Assembly (NCBI GenBank): GCA_963989245.1 | Contig: OZ022341.1 | Location: forward strand, 60,290,031-60,354,030 | Origin: Nansenia antarctica | Lineage: Eukaryota > Chordata > Actinopteri > Argentiniformes > Microstomatidae | Reading direction: 5' to 3' | DNA length: 64,000 bases | Shown here: positions 8,979-22,490 of the stretch, one piece after another | How the letters are laid out: each line of letters begins with the position of its first letter | Position numbering within the stretch: position 1 is the first letter of the stretch | Notes under the pieces: generated by a model | Database searches by the model: none | Told to the model about the DNA's origin: nothing | The model's input: only the letters and a program-made list of their open reading frames with translations | Program-made: the position numbers and the translations under genes

Positions 8979-11863
8979 GTGTGTGAGAGGGAGTCTAGAC
9001 TCGACAGATAGAATGTTCTGTGTGAGAGATAGTCTAGACTAGACAGATAGAATGTTCTGTGTGTGAGAGGGAGTCTAGACTAGACAGATAGAATGTTCTG
9101 GTGTGAGAGGGAGTCTAGACTAGACAGATAGAATGTTCTGGTCTATGACATCACAGCATGTCTGTGTGAGAGGGAGTCTAGACTAGACAGATAGAATGTT
9201 CTGTGTGTGAGAGGGAGTCTAGACTAGACAGATATAATGTTCTGGTCTGAGAGGGAGTCTAGACTAGACAGATAGAATGTTCTGGTGTGAGAGGGAGTCT
9301 AGACTAGACAGATAGAATGTTCTGGTCTATGACATCACAGCATGTCTGTGTGAGAGGGAGTCTAGACTAGACAGATAGAATGTTCTGGTCTATGACATCA
9401 CAGCATGTCTGTGTGAGAGGGAGTCTAGACTAGACAGATAGAATGTTCTGGTCTATGACATCACAGCATGTCTGTGTGAGAGGGAGTCTAGACTAGACAG
9501 ATAGAATGTTCTGTGTGTGAGAGGGAGTCTAGACTAGACAGATATAATGTTCTGTGTGTGAGAGGGAGTCTAGACTAGACAGATAGAATGTTCTGTGTGT
9601 GAGAGGGAGTCTAGACTAGACAGATAGAATGTTCTGTGTGTGAGAGGGAGTCTAGACTAGACAGATAGAATGTTCTGGTCTATGACATCACAGCATGTCT
9701 GTGTGAGAGGGAGTCTAGACTAGACAGATAGAATGTTCTGGTCTATGACATCACAGCATGTCTGTGTGAGAGGGAGTCTAGACTAGACGGATAGAATGTT
9801 CTGTGTGTGAGAGGGAGTCTAGACTCGACAGATAGAATGTTCTGTGTGAGAGGGAGTGTAGACTAGACAGATAGTATGTTCTGTGTGTGAGAGGGAGTCT
9901 AGACTAGACAGATAGAATGTTCTGTGTGTGAGAGGGAGTCTAGACTAGACAGATAGAATGTTCTGTGTGTGAGAGGGAGTCTAGACTAGACAGATAGAAT
10001 GTTCTGGTGTGAGAGGGAGTCTAGACTAGACAGATAGAATGTTCTGGTCTATGACATCACAGCATGTCTGTGTGAGAGGGAGTCTAGACTAGACAGATAG
10101 AATGTTCTGTGTGTGAGAGGGAGTCTAGACTAGACAGATAGAATGTTCTGGTGTGAGAGGGAGTCTAGACTAGACAGATAGAATGTTCTGGTCTGAGAGG
10201 GAGTCTAGACTAGACAGATAGAATGTTCTGGTGTGAGAGGGAGTCTAGACTAGACAGATAGAATGTTCTGGTCTATGACATCACAGCATGTCTGTGTGAG
10301 AGGGAGTCTAGACTAGACAGATAGAATGTTCTGGTCTATGACATCACAGCATGTCTGTGTGAGAGGGAGTCTAGACTAGACAGATAGAATGTTCTGTGTG
10401 TGAGAGGGAGTCTAGACTCGACAGATAGAATGTTCTGTGTGAGAGGGAGTCTAGACTAGACAGATAGAATGTTCTGTGTGTGAGAGGGAGTCTAGACTAG
10501 ACAGATAGAATGTTCTGGTGTGAGAGGGAGTCTAGACTAGACAGATAGAATGTTCTGGTCTAAGACATCACAGCATGTCTGTGTGAGAGGGAGTCTAGAC
10601 TAGACAGATAGAATGTTCTGGTCTATGACATCACAGCATGTCTGTGTGAGAGGGAGTCTAGACTAGACAGATAGAATGTTCTGGTCTATGACATCACAGC
10701 ATGTCTGTGTGAGAGGGAGTCTAGACTAGACAGATAGAATGTTCTGGTCTATGACATCACAGCATGTCTGTGTGAGAGGGAGTCTAGACTAGACGGATAG
10801 AATGTTCTGTGTGTGAGAGGGAGTCTAGACTCGACAGATAGAATGTTCTGTGTGAGAGGGAGTCTAGACTAGACAGATAGAATGTTCTGTGTGTGAGAGG
10901 GAGTCTAGACTAGACAGATAGAATGTTCTGGTGTGAGAGGGAGTCTAGACTAGACAGATAGAATGTTCTGGTCTATGACATCACAGCATGTCTGTGTGAG
11001 AGGGAGTCTAGACTAGACAGATAGAATGTTCTGTGTGTGAGAGGGAGTCTAGACTAGACAGATAGAATGTTCTGGTGTGAGAGGGAGTCTTGACTAGACA
11101 GATAGAATGTTCTGTGTGAGAGGGAGTCTAGACTAGACAGATAGAATGTTCTGTGTGTGAGAGGGAGTCTAGACTAGACAGATAGAATGTTCTGGTGTGA
11201 GAGGGAGTCTAGACTAGACAGATAGAATGTTCTGGTCTATGACATCACAGCATGTCTGTGTGAGAGGGAGTCTAGACTAGACAGATAGAATGTTCTGGTC
11301 TATGACATCTCAGCATGTCTGTGTGAGAGGGAGTCTAGACTAGACAGATAGAATGTTCTGGTCTATGACATCACAGCATGTCTGTGTGAGAGGGAGTCTA
11401 GACTAGACAGATAGAATGTTCTGGTCTATGACATCACAGCATGTCTGTGTGAGAGGGATTCTAGACTAGACAGATAGAATGTTCTGGTCTATGACATCAC
11501 AGCATGTCTGTGTGAGAGGGAGTCTAGACTAGACAGATAGAATGTTCTGGTCTATGACATCACAGCATGTCTGTGTGAGAGGGAGTCTAGACTAGACAGA
11601 TAGAATGTTCTGATCTATGACATCACAGCATGTCTGTGTGAGAGGGAGTCTAGACTAGACAGATAGAATGTTCTGGTCTATGACATCACAGCATGTCTGT
11701 GTGAGAGGGAGTCTAGACTAGACAGATAGAATGTTCTGGTCTATGACATCACAGCATGTCTGTGTGAGAGGGAGTCTAGACTAGACAGATAGAATGTTCT
11801 GATCTATGACATCACAGCATGTCTGTGTGAGAGGGAGTCTAGACTAGACAGATAGAATGTTCT

Positions 11864-13130
11864 GGTCTATGACATCACAGCATGTCTGTGTGAGAGGGAG
11901 TCTAGACTAGACAGATAGAATGTTCTGGTCTATGACATCACAGCATGTCTGTGTGAGAGGGAGTCTAGACTAGACGGATAGAATGTTCTGTGTGTGAGAG
12001 GGAGTCTAGACTCGACAGATAGAATGTTCTGTGTGAGAGGGAGTCTAGACTAGACAGATAGAATGTTCTGTGTGTGAGAGGGAGTCTAGACTAGACAGAT
12101 AGAATGTTCTGGTGTGAGAGGGAGTCTAGACTAGACAGATAGAATGTTCTGGTCTATGACATCACAGCATGTCTGTGTGAGAGGGAGTCTAGACTAGACA
12201 GATAGAATGTTCTGTGTGTGAGAGGGAGTCTAGACTAGACAGATAGAATGTTCTGGTGTGAGAGGGAGTCTAGACTAGACAGATAGAATGTTCTGGTCTG
12301 AGAGGGAGTCTAGACTAGACAGATAGAATGTTCTGGTGTGAGAGGGAGTCTAGACTAGACAGATAGAATGTTCTGGTCTATGACATCACAGCATGTCTGT
12401 GTGAGAGGGAGTCTAGACTATACAGATAGAATGTTCTGGTCTATGACATCACAGCATGTCTGTGTGAGAGGGAGTCTAGACTAGACAGATAGAATGTTCT
12501 GGTCTATGACATCACAGCATGTCTGTGTGAGAGGGAGTCTAGACTAGACAGATAGAATGTTCTGGTCTATGACATCACAGCATGTCTGTGTGAGAGGGAG
12601 TCTAGACTAGACAGATAGAATGTTCTGGTCTATGACATCACATCATGTCTGTGTGAGAGGGAGTCTAGACTAGACAGATAGAATGTTCTGGTCTATGACA
12701 TCACAGCATGTCTGTGTGAGAGGGATTCTAGACTAGACAGATAGAATGTTCTGGTCTATGACATCACAGCATGTCTGTGTGAGAGGGAGTCTAGACTAGA
12801 CAGATAGAATGTTCTGGTCTATGACATCACAGCATGTCTGTGTGAGAGGGAGTCTAGACTAGACAGATAGAATGTTCTGATCTATGACATCACAGCATGT
12901 CTGTGTGAGAGGGAGTCTAGACTAGACAGATAGAATGTTCTGGTCTATGACATCACAGCATGTCTGTGTGAGAGGGAGTCTAGACTAGACAGATAGAATG
13001 TTCTGGTCTATGACATCACAGCATGTCTGTGTGAGAGGGAGTCTAGACTAGACAGATAGAATGTTCTGGTCTATGACATCACAGCATGTCTGTGTGAGAG
13101 GGAGTCTAGACTAGACAGATAGAATGTTCT
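11864..13130 (+). repeat. 1267-bp duplication, first copy
   Basis: T(TCGAC) at 11990 and 13257, TATAC at 12416 and 13683, CATCATG near 12634 and 13901, GATTCT at 12724 and 13991, and the GATCTATG start at 12879 and 14146 are all 1267 bp apart. GATTCT (11457) and GATCTATG (11612) also occur 1267 bp upstream, suggesting a still older partial copy. Confidence 0.85.
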
Positions 13131-14397
13131 GGTCTATGACATCACAGCATGTCTGTGTGAGAGGGAGTCTAGACTAGACAGATAGAATGTTCTGGTCTAT
13201 GACATCACAGCATGTCTGTGTGAGAGGGAGTCTAGACTAGACGGATAGAATGTTCTGTGTGTGAGAGGGAGTCTAGACTCGACAGATAGAATGTTCTGTG
13301 TGAGAGGGAGTCTAGACTAGACAGATAGAATGTTCTGTGTGTGAGAGGGAGTCTAGACTAGACAGATAGAATGTTCTGGTGTGAGAGGGAGTCTAGACTA
13401 GACAGATAGAATGTTCTGGTCTATGACATCACAGCATGTCTGTGTGAGAGGGAGTCTAGACTAGACAGATAGAATGTTCTGTGTGTGAGAGGGAGTCTAG
13501 ACTAGACAGATAGAATGTTCTGGTGTGAGAGGGAGTCTAGACTAGACAGATAGAATGTTCTGGTCTGAGAGGGAGTCTAGACTAGACAGATAGAATGTTC
13601 TGGTGTGAGAGGGAGTCTAGACTAGACAGATAGAATGTTCTGGTCTATGACATCACAGCATGTCTGTGTGAGAGGGAGTCTAGACTATACAGATAGAATG
13701 TTCTGGTCTATGACATCACAGCATGTCTGTGTGAGAGGGAGTCTAGACTAGACAGATAGAATGTTCTGGTCTATGACATCACAGCATGTCTGTGTGAGAG
13801 GGAGTCTAGACTAGACAGATAGAATGTTCTGGTCTATGACATCACAGCATGTCTGTGTGAGAGGGAGTCTAGACTAGACAGATAGAATGTTCTGGTCTAT
13901 GACATCACATCATGTCTGTGTGAGAGGGAGTCTAGACTAGACAGATAGAATGTTCTGGTCTATGACATCACAGCATGTCTGTGTGAGAGGGATTCTAGAC
14001 TAGACAGATAGAATGTTCTGGTCTATGACATCACAGCATGTCTGTGTGAGAGGGAGTCTAGACTAGACAGATAGAATGTTCTGGTCTATGACATCACAGC
14101 ATGTCTGTGTGAGAGGGAGTCTAGACTAGACAGATAGAATGTTCTGATCTATGACATCACAGCATGACTGTGTGAGAGGGAGTCTAGACTAGACAGATAG
14201 AATGTTCTGGTCTATGACATCACAGCATGTCTGTGTGAGAGGGAGTCTAGACTAGACAGATAGAATGTTCTGGTCTATGACATCACAGCATGTCTGTGTG
14301 AGAGGGAGTCTAGACTAGACAGATAGAATGTTCTGGTCTATGACATCACAGCATGTCTGTGTGAGAGGGAGTCTAGACTAGATGGATAGAATGTTCT
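13131..14397 (+). repeat. 1267-bp duplication, second copy
   Basis: The tandem partner of 11864-13130, differing by a private ATGACTG near 14161 and by GATGG instead of GACGG in its final L. Its left edge is also the left edge of the 6613-bp duplication. Confidence 0.82.
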
Positions 14398-17300
14398 GTG
14401 TGTGAGAGGGAGTCTAGACTCGACAGATAGAATGTTCTGTGTGAGAGATAGTCTAGACTAGACAGATAGAATGTTCTGTGTGTGAGAGGGAGTCTAGACT
14501 AGACAGATAGAATGTTCTGGTGTGAGAGGGAGTCTAGACTAGACAGATAGAATGTTCTGGTCTATGACATCACAGCATGTCTGTGTGAGAGGGAGTCTAG
14601 ACTAGACAGATAGAATGTTCTGTGTGTGAGAGGGAGTCTAGACTAGACAGATAGAATGTTCTGGTGTGAGAGGGAGTCTAGACTAGACAGATATAATGTT
14701 CTGGTCTGAGAGGGAGTCTAGACTAGACAGATAGAATGTTCTGGTGTGAGAGGGAGTCTAGACTAGACAGATAGAATGTTCTGGTCTATGACATCACAGC
14801 ATGTCTGTGTGAGAGGGAGTCTAGACTAGACAGATAGAATGTTCTGGTCTATGACATCACAGCATGTCTGTGTGAGAGGGAGTCTAGACTAGACAGATAG
14901 AATGTTCTGGTCTATGACATCACAGCATGTCTGTGTGAGAGGGAGTCTAGACTAGACAGATAGAATGTTCTGTGTGTGAGAGGGAGTCTAGACTAGACAG
15001 ATATAATGTTCTGTGTGTGAGAGGGAGTCTAGACTAGACAGATAGAATGTTCTGTGTGTGAGAGGGAGTCTAGACTAGACAGATAGAATGTTCTGTGTGT
15101 GAGAGGGAGTCTAGACTAGACAGATAGAATGTTCTGGTCTATGACATCACAGCATGTCTGTGTGAGAGGGAGTCTAGACTAGACAGATAGAATGTTCTGG
15201 TCTATGACATCACAGCATGTCTGTGTGAGAGGGAGTCTAGACTAGACGGATAGAATGTTCTGTGTGTGAGAGGGAGTCTAGACTCGACAGATAGAATGTT
15301 CTGTGTGAGAGGGAGTGTAGACTAGACAGATAGAATGTTCTGTGTGTGAGAGGGAGTCTAGACTAGACAGATAGAATGTTCTGGTGTGAGAGGGAGTCTA
15401 GACTAGACAGATAGAATGTTCTGGTCTGAGAGGGAGTCTAGACTAGACAGATAGAATGTTCTGGTGTGAGAGGGAGTCTAGACTAGACAGATAGAATGTT
15501 CTGGTCTATGACATCACAGCATGTCCGTGTGAGAGGTAGTCTAGACTAGACAGATAGAATGTTCTGGTCTATGACATCACAGCATGTCTGTGTGAGAGGG
15601 AGTCTAGACTAGACAGATAGAATGTTCTGGTCTATGACATCACAGCATGTCTGTGTGAGAGGGAGTCTAGACTAGACAGATAGAATGTTCTGGTCTATGA
15701 CATCACAGCATGTCTGTGTGAGAGGGAGTCTAGACTAGACAGATAGAATGTTCTGTGTGTGAGAGGGAGTCTAGACTAGACAGATATAATGTTCTGTGTG
15801 TGAGAGGGAGTCTAGACTAGACAGATAGAATGTTCTGTGTGTGAGAGGGAGTCTAGACTAGACAGATAGAATGTTCTGGTCTATGACATCACAGCATGTC
15901 TGTGTGAGAGGGAGTCTAGACTAGACAGATAGAATGTTCTGGTCTATGACATCACAGCATGTCTGTGTGAGAGGGAGTCTAGACTAGACGGATAGAATGT
16001 TCTGTGTGTGAGAGGGAGTCTAGACTCGACAGATAGAATGTTCTGTGTGAGAGGGAGTGTAGACTAGACAGATAGAATGTTCTGTGTGTGAGAGGGAGTC
16101 TAGACTAGACAGATAGAATGTTCTGGTGTGAGAGGGAGTCTAGACTAGACAGATAGAATGTTCTGGTCTGAGAGGGAGTCTAGACTAGACAGATAGAATG
16201 TTCTGGTGTGAGAGGGAGTCTAGACTAGACAGATAGAATGTTCTGGTCTATGACATCACAGCATGTCTGTGTGAGAGGGAGTCTAGACTAGACAGATAGA
16301 ATGTTCTGGTCTATGACATCACAGCATGTCTGTGTGAGAGGGAGTCTAGACTAGACAGATAGAATGTTCTGTGTGTGAGAGGGAGTCTAGACTCGACAGA
16401 TAGAATGTTTTGTGTGAGAGGGAGTCTAGACTAGACAGATAGAATGTTCTGTGTGTGAGAGGGAGTCTAGACTAGACAGATAGAATGTTCTGGTGTGAGA
16501 GGGAGTCTAGACTAGACAGATAGAATGTTCTGGTCTAAGACATCACAGCATGTCTGTGTGAGAGGGAGTCTAGACTAGACAGATAGAATGTTCTGGTCTA
16601 TGACATCACAGCATGTCTGTGTGAGAGGGAGTCTAGACTAGACAGATAGAATGTTCTGGTCTATGACATCACAGCATGTCTGTGTGAGAGGGAGTCTAGA
16701 CTAGACAGATAGAATGTTCTGGTCTATGACATCACAGCATGTCTGTGTGAGAGGGATTCTAGACTAGACAGATAGAATGTTCTGGTCTATGACATCACAG
16801 CATGTCTGTGTGAGAGGGAGTCTAGACTAGACAGATAGAATGTTCTGGTCTATGACATCACAGCATGTCTGTGTGAGAGGGAGTCTAGACTAGACAGATA
16901 GAATGTTCTGATCTATGACATCACAGCATGTCTGTGTGAGAGGGAGTCTAGACTAGACAGATAGAATGTTCTGGTCTATGACATCACAGCATGTCTGTGT
17001 GAGAGGGAGTCTAGACTAGACAGATAGAATGTTCTGTGTGTGAGAGGGAGTCTAGACTAGACAGATAGAATGTTCTGTGTGTGAGAGGGAGTCTAGACTA
17101 GACAGATAGAATGTTCTGTGTGTGAGAGGGAGTCTAGACTAGACAGATAGAATGTTCTGTGTGTGAGAGGGAGTCTAGACTAGACAGATAGAATGTTCTG
17201 GTCTATGACATCACAGCATGTCTGTGTGAGAGGGAGTCTAGACTAGACAGATAGAATGTTCTGGTCTATGACATCACAGCATGTCTGTGTGAGAGGGAGT

Positions 17301-19743
17301 CTAGACTAGACAGATAGAATGTTCTGTGTGTGAGAGGGAGTCTAGACTCGACAGATAGAATGTTCTGTGTGAGAGGGAGTCTAGACTAGACAGATAGAAT
17401 GTTCTGTGTGTGAGAGGGAGTCTAGACTAGACAGATAGAATGTTCTGGTGTGAGAGGGAGTCTAGACTAGACAGATAGAATGTTCTGGTCTATGACATCA
17501 CAGCATGTCTGTGTGAGAGGGAGTCTAGACTAGACAGATAGAATGTTCTGGTCTATGACATCACATCATGTCTGTGTGAGAGGGAGTCTAGACTAGACAG
17601 ATAGAATGTTCTGGTCTATGACATCACAGCATGTCTGTGTGAGAGGGATTCTAGACTAGACAGATAGAATGTTCTGGTCTATGACATCACAGCATGTCTG
17701 TGTGAGAGGGAGTCTAGACTAGACAGATATAATGTTCTGGTCTATGACTTCACAGCATGTCTGTGTGAGAGGGAGTCTAGACTAGACAGATAGAATGTTC
17801 TGATCTATGACATCACAGCATGTCTGTGTGAGAGGGAGTCTAGACTAGACAGATAGAATTTTCTGGTCTATGACATCACAGCATGTCTGTGTGAGAGGGA
17901 GTCTAGACTAGACAGATAGAATGTTCTGGTCTATGACATCACAGCATGTCTGTGTGAGAGGGAGTCTAGACTAGACAGATAGAATGTTCTGGTCTATGAC
18001 ATCACAGCATGTCTGTGTGAGAGGGTGTCTAGACTAGACAGATAGAATGTTCTGGTCTATGACATCACAGCATGTCTGTGTGAGAGGGAGTCTAGACTAG
18101 ACAGATAGAATGTTCTGGTCTATGACATCACAGCATGTCTGTGTGAGAGGGATTCTAGACTAGACAGATAGAATGTTCTGGTCTATGACATCACAGCATG
18201 TCTGTGTGAGAGGGAGTCTAGACTAGACAGATAGAATGTTCTGGTCTATGACATCACAGCATGTCTGTGTGAGAGGGAGTCTAGACTAGACAGATAGAAT
18301 GTTCTGATCTATGACATCACAGCATGTCTGTGTGAGAGGGAGTCTAGACTAGACAGATAGAATGTTCTGGTCTATGACATCACAGCATGTCTGTGTGAGA
18401 GGGAGTCTAAACTAGACAGATAGAATGTTCTGGTCTATGACATCACAGCATGTCTGTGTGAGAGGGAGTCTAGACTAGACAGATAGAATGTTCTGGTCTA
18501 TGACATCACAGCATGTCTGTGTGAGAGGGAGTCTAGACTAGACGGATAGAATGTTCTGTGTGTGAGAGGGAGTCTAGACTCGACAGATAGAATGTTCTGT
18601 GTGAGAGGGAGTCTAGACTAGACAGATAGAATGTTCTGTGTGTGAGAGGGAGTCTAGACTAGACAGATAGAATGTTCTGGTGTGAGAGGGAGTCTAGACT
18701 AGACAGATAGAATGTTCTGGTCTATGACATCACAGCATGTCTGTGTGAGAGGGAGTCTAGACTAGACAGATAGAATGTTCTGTGTGTGAGAGGGAGTCTA
18801 GACTAGACAGATAGAATGTTCTGGTGTGAGAGGGAGTCTAGACTAGACAGATAGAATGTTCTGGTCTGAGAGGGAGTCTAGACTAGACAGATAGAATGTT
18901 CTGGTGTGAGAGGGAGTCTAGACTAGACAGATAGAATGTTCTGGTCTATGACATCACAGCATGTCTGTGTGAGAGGGAGTCTAGACTAGACGGATAGAAT
19001 GTTCTGTGTGTGAGAGGGAGTCTAGACTCGACAGATAGAATGTTCTGTGTGAGAGGGAGTCTAGACTAGACAGATAGAATGTTCTGTGTGTGAGAGGGAG
19101 TCTAGACTAGACAGATAGAATGTTCTGGTGTGAGAGGGAGTCTCGACTAGACAGATAGAATGTTCTGGTCTATGACATCACAGCATGTCTGCGTGAGAGG
19201 GAGTCTAGACTAGACAGATAGAATGTTCTGTGTGTGAGAGGGAGTCTAGACTAAACAGATAGAATGTTCTGGTGTGAGAGGGAGTCTAGACTAGACAGAT
19301 AGAATGTTCTGGTCTGAGAGGGAGTCTAGACTAGACAGATAGAATGTTCTGGTGTGAGAGGGAGTCTAGACTAGACAGATAGAATGTTCTGGTCTATGAC
19401 ATCACAGCATGTCTGTGTGAGAGGGAGTCTAGACTATACAGATAGAATGTTCTGGTCTATGACATCACAGCATGTCTGTGTGAGAGGGAGTCTAGACTAG
19501 ACAGATAGAATGTTCTGGTCTATGACATCACAGCATGTCTGTGTGAGAGGGAGTCTAGACTAGACAGATAGAATGTTCTGTGTGTGAGAGGGAGTCTAGA
19601 CTAGACAGATAGAATGTTCTGTGTGTGAGAGGGAGTCTAGACTAGACAGATAGAATGTTCTGTGTGTGAGAGGGAGTCTAGACTAGACAGATAGAATGTT
19701 CTGTGTGTGAGAGGGAGTCTAGACTAGACAGATAGAATGTTCT
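13131..19743 (+). repeat. 6613-bp duplicated block, first copy
   Basis: Markers recur exactly 6613 bp later: T(TCGAC) 13257/19870, C unit 13562/20175, TATAC 13683/20296, GAGAGATAG S 14439/21052, the CCGTGTG variant 15521/22134, T run 15755/22368. To the left of 13131/19744 the sequences differ (L against T), which sets the edge. Confidence 0.85.
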
Positions 19744-22490
19744 GGTCTATGACATCACAGCATGTCTGTGTGAGAGGGAGTCTAGACTAGACAGATAGAA
19801 TGTTCTGGTCTATGACATCACAGCATGTCTGTGTGAGAGGGAGTCTAGACTAGACGGATAGAATGTTCTGTGTGTGAGAGGGAGTCTAGACTCGACAGAT
19901 AGAATGTTCTGTGTGAGAGGGAGTCTAGACTAGACAGATAGAATGTTCTGTGTGTGAGAGGGAGTCTAGACTAGACAGATAGAATGTTCTGGTGTGAGAG
20001 GGAGTCTAGACTAGACAGATAGAATGTTCTGGTCTATGACATCACAGCATGTCTGTGTGAGAGGGAGTCTAGACTAGACAGATAGAATGTTCTGTGTGTG
20101 AGAGGGAGTCTAGACTAGACAGATAGAATGTTCTGGTGTGAGAGGGAGTCTAGACTAGACAGATAGAATGTTCTGGTCTGAGAGGGAGTCTAGACTAGAC
20201 AGATAGAATGTTCTGGTGTGAGAGGGAGTCTAGACTAGACAGATAGAATGTTCTGGTCTATGACATCACAGCATGTCTGTGTGAGAGGGAGTCTAGACTA
20301 TACAGATAGAATGTTCTGGTCTATGACATCACAGCATGTCTGTGTGAGAGGGAGTCTAGACTAGACAGATAGAATGTTCTGGTCTATGACATCACAGCAT
20401 GTCTGTGTGAGAGGGAGTCTAGACTAGACAGATAGAATGTTCTGGTCTATGACATCACAGCATGTCTGTGTGAGAGGGAGTCTAGACTAGACAGATAGAA
20501 TGTTCTGGTCTATGACATCACATCATGTCTGTGTGAGAGGGAGTCTAGACTAGACAGATAGAATGTTCTGGTCTATGACATCACAGCATGTCTGTGTGAG
20601 AGGGATTCTAGACTAGACAGATAGAATGTTCTGGTCTATGACATCACAGCATGTCTGTGTGAGAGGGAGTCTAGACTAGACAGATAGAATGTTCTGGTCT
20701 ATGACATCACAGCATGTCTGTGTGAGAGGGAGTCTAGACTAGACAGATAGAATGTTCTGATCTATGACATCACAGCATGTCTGTGTGAGAGGGAGTCTAG
20801 ACTAGACAGATAGAATGTTCTGGTCTATGACATCACAGCATGTCTGTGTGAGAGGGAGTCTAGACTAGACAGATAGAATGTTCTGGTCTATGACATCACA
20901 GCATGTCTGTGTGAGAGGGAGTCTAGACTAGACAGATAGAATGTTCTGGTCTATGACATCACAGCATGTCTGTGTGAGAGGGAGTCTTGACTAGATGGAT
21001 AGAATGTTCTGTGTGTGAGAGGGAGTCTAGACTCGACAGATAGAATGTTCTGTGTGAGAGATAGTCTAGACTAGACAGATAGAATGTTCTGTGTGTGAGA
21101 GGGAGTCTAGACTAGACAGATAGAATGTTCTGGTGTGAGAGGGAGTCTAGACTAGACAGATAGAATGTTCTGGTCTATGACATCACAGCATGTCTGTGTG
21201 AGAGGGAGTCTAGACTAGACAGATAGAATGTTCTGTGTGTGAGAGGGAGTCTAGACTAGACAGATAGAATGTTCTGGTGTGAGAGGGAGTCTAGACTAGA
21301 CAGATATAATGTTCTGGTCTGAGAGGGAGTCTAGACTAGACAGATAGAATGTTCTGGTGTGAGAGGGAGTCTAGACTAGACAGATAGAATGTTCTGGTCT
21401 ATGACATCACAGCATGTCTGTGTGAGAGGGAGTCTAGACTAGACAGATAGAATGTTCTGGTCTATGACATCACAGCATGTCTGTGTGAGAGGGAGTCTAG
21501 ACTAGACAGATAGAATGTTCTGGTCTATGACATCACAGCATGTCTGTGTGAGAGGGAGTCTAGACTAGACAGATAGAATGTTCTGTGTGTGAGAGGGAGT
21601 CTAGACTAGACAGATATAATGTTCTGTGTGTGAGAGGGAGTCTAGACTAGACAGATAGAATGTTCTGTGTGTGAGAGGGAGTCTAGACTAGACAGATAGA
21701 ATGTTCTGTGTGTGAGAGGGAGTCTAGACTAGACAGATAGAATGTTCTGGTCTATGACATCACAGCATGTCTGTGTGAGAGGGAGTCTAGACTAGACAGA
21801 TAGAATGTTCTGGTCTATGACATCACAGCATGTCTGTGTGAGAGGGAGTCTAGACTAGACGGATAGAATGTTCTGTGTGTGAGAGGGAGTCTAGACTCGA
21901 CAGATAGAATGTTCTGTGTGAGAGGGAGTGTAGACTAGACAGATAGAATGTTCTGTGTGTGAGAGGGAGTCTAGACTAGACAGATAGAATGTTCTGGTGT
22001 GAGAGGGAGTCTAGACTAGACAGATAGAATGTTCTGGTCTGAGAGGGAGTCTAGACTAGACAGATAGAATGTTCTGGTGTGAGAGGGAGTCTAGACTAGA
22101 CAGATAGAATGTTCTGGTCTATGACATCACAGCATGTCCGTGTGAGAGGGAGTCTAGACTAGACAGATAGAATGTTCTGGTCTATGACATCACAGCATGT
22201 CTGTGTGAGAGGGAGTCTAGACTAGACAGATAGAATGTTCTGGTCTATGACATCACAGCATGTCTGTGTGAGAGGGAGTCTAGACTAGACAGATAGAATG
22301 TTCTGGTCTATGACATCACAGCATGTCTGTGTGAGAGGGAGTCTAGACTAGACAGATAGAATGTTCTGTGTGTGAGAGGGAGTCTAGACTAGACAGATAT
22401 AATGTTCTGTGTGTGAGAGGGAGTCTAGACTAGACAGATAGAATGTTCTGTGTGTGAGAGGGAGTCTAGACTAGACAGATAGAATGTTCT
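16973..22490 (+). repeat. 5518-bp tandem unit, first copy
   Basis: The four-T run at 17036/22554, GAATTTTCT at about 17853/23371, TCTAAAC at 18406/23924, TCTCGAC at 19141/24659, TATAC at 19432/24950 and T at 19580/25098 all sit exactly 5518 bp apart. The unit spans most of the 6613-bp repeat's first-copy tail and all of its partial second copy. Confidence 0.85.
19744..22490 (+). repeat. 6613-bp duplicated block, partial second copy
   Basis: About 2.75 kb of the second copy survives before it is cut at about 22491, where the 5518-bp copy begins. Differences from the first copy include GAGAGGTAG near 15537, which is GAGAGGGAG here, and TCTTGAC in the L just before 21011. The junction at 22491 implies that the 5518-bp event came later. 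Confidence 0.8.

Larger units (their letters stand above)
8979..14397 (+). repeat. Higher-order repeat copy 3, rearranged (5419 bp)
   Basis: This begins like copies 1 and 2, but differs by whole-unit changes that account exactly for its length: one 329-bp block lost (a single copy at 9677-10005), one L lost, a 1267-bp tandem duplication gained, and two L gained. It carries a private GATAGTATG near 9870 and ATGACTG near 14161. It ends with the GATGG L. Confidence 0.85.
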
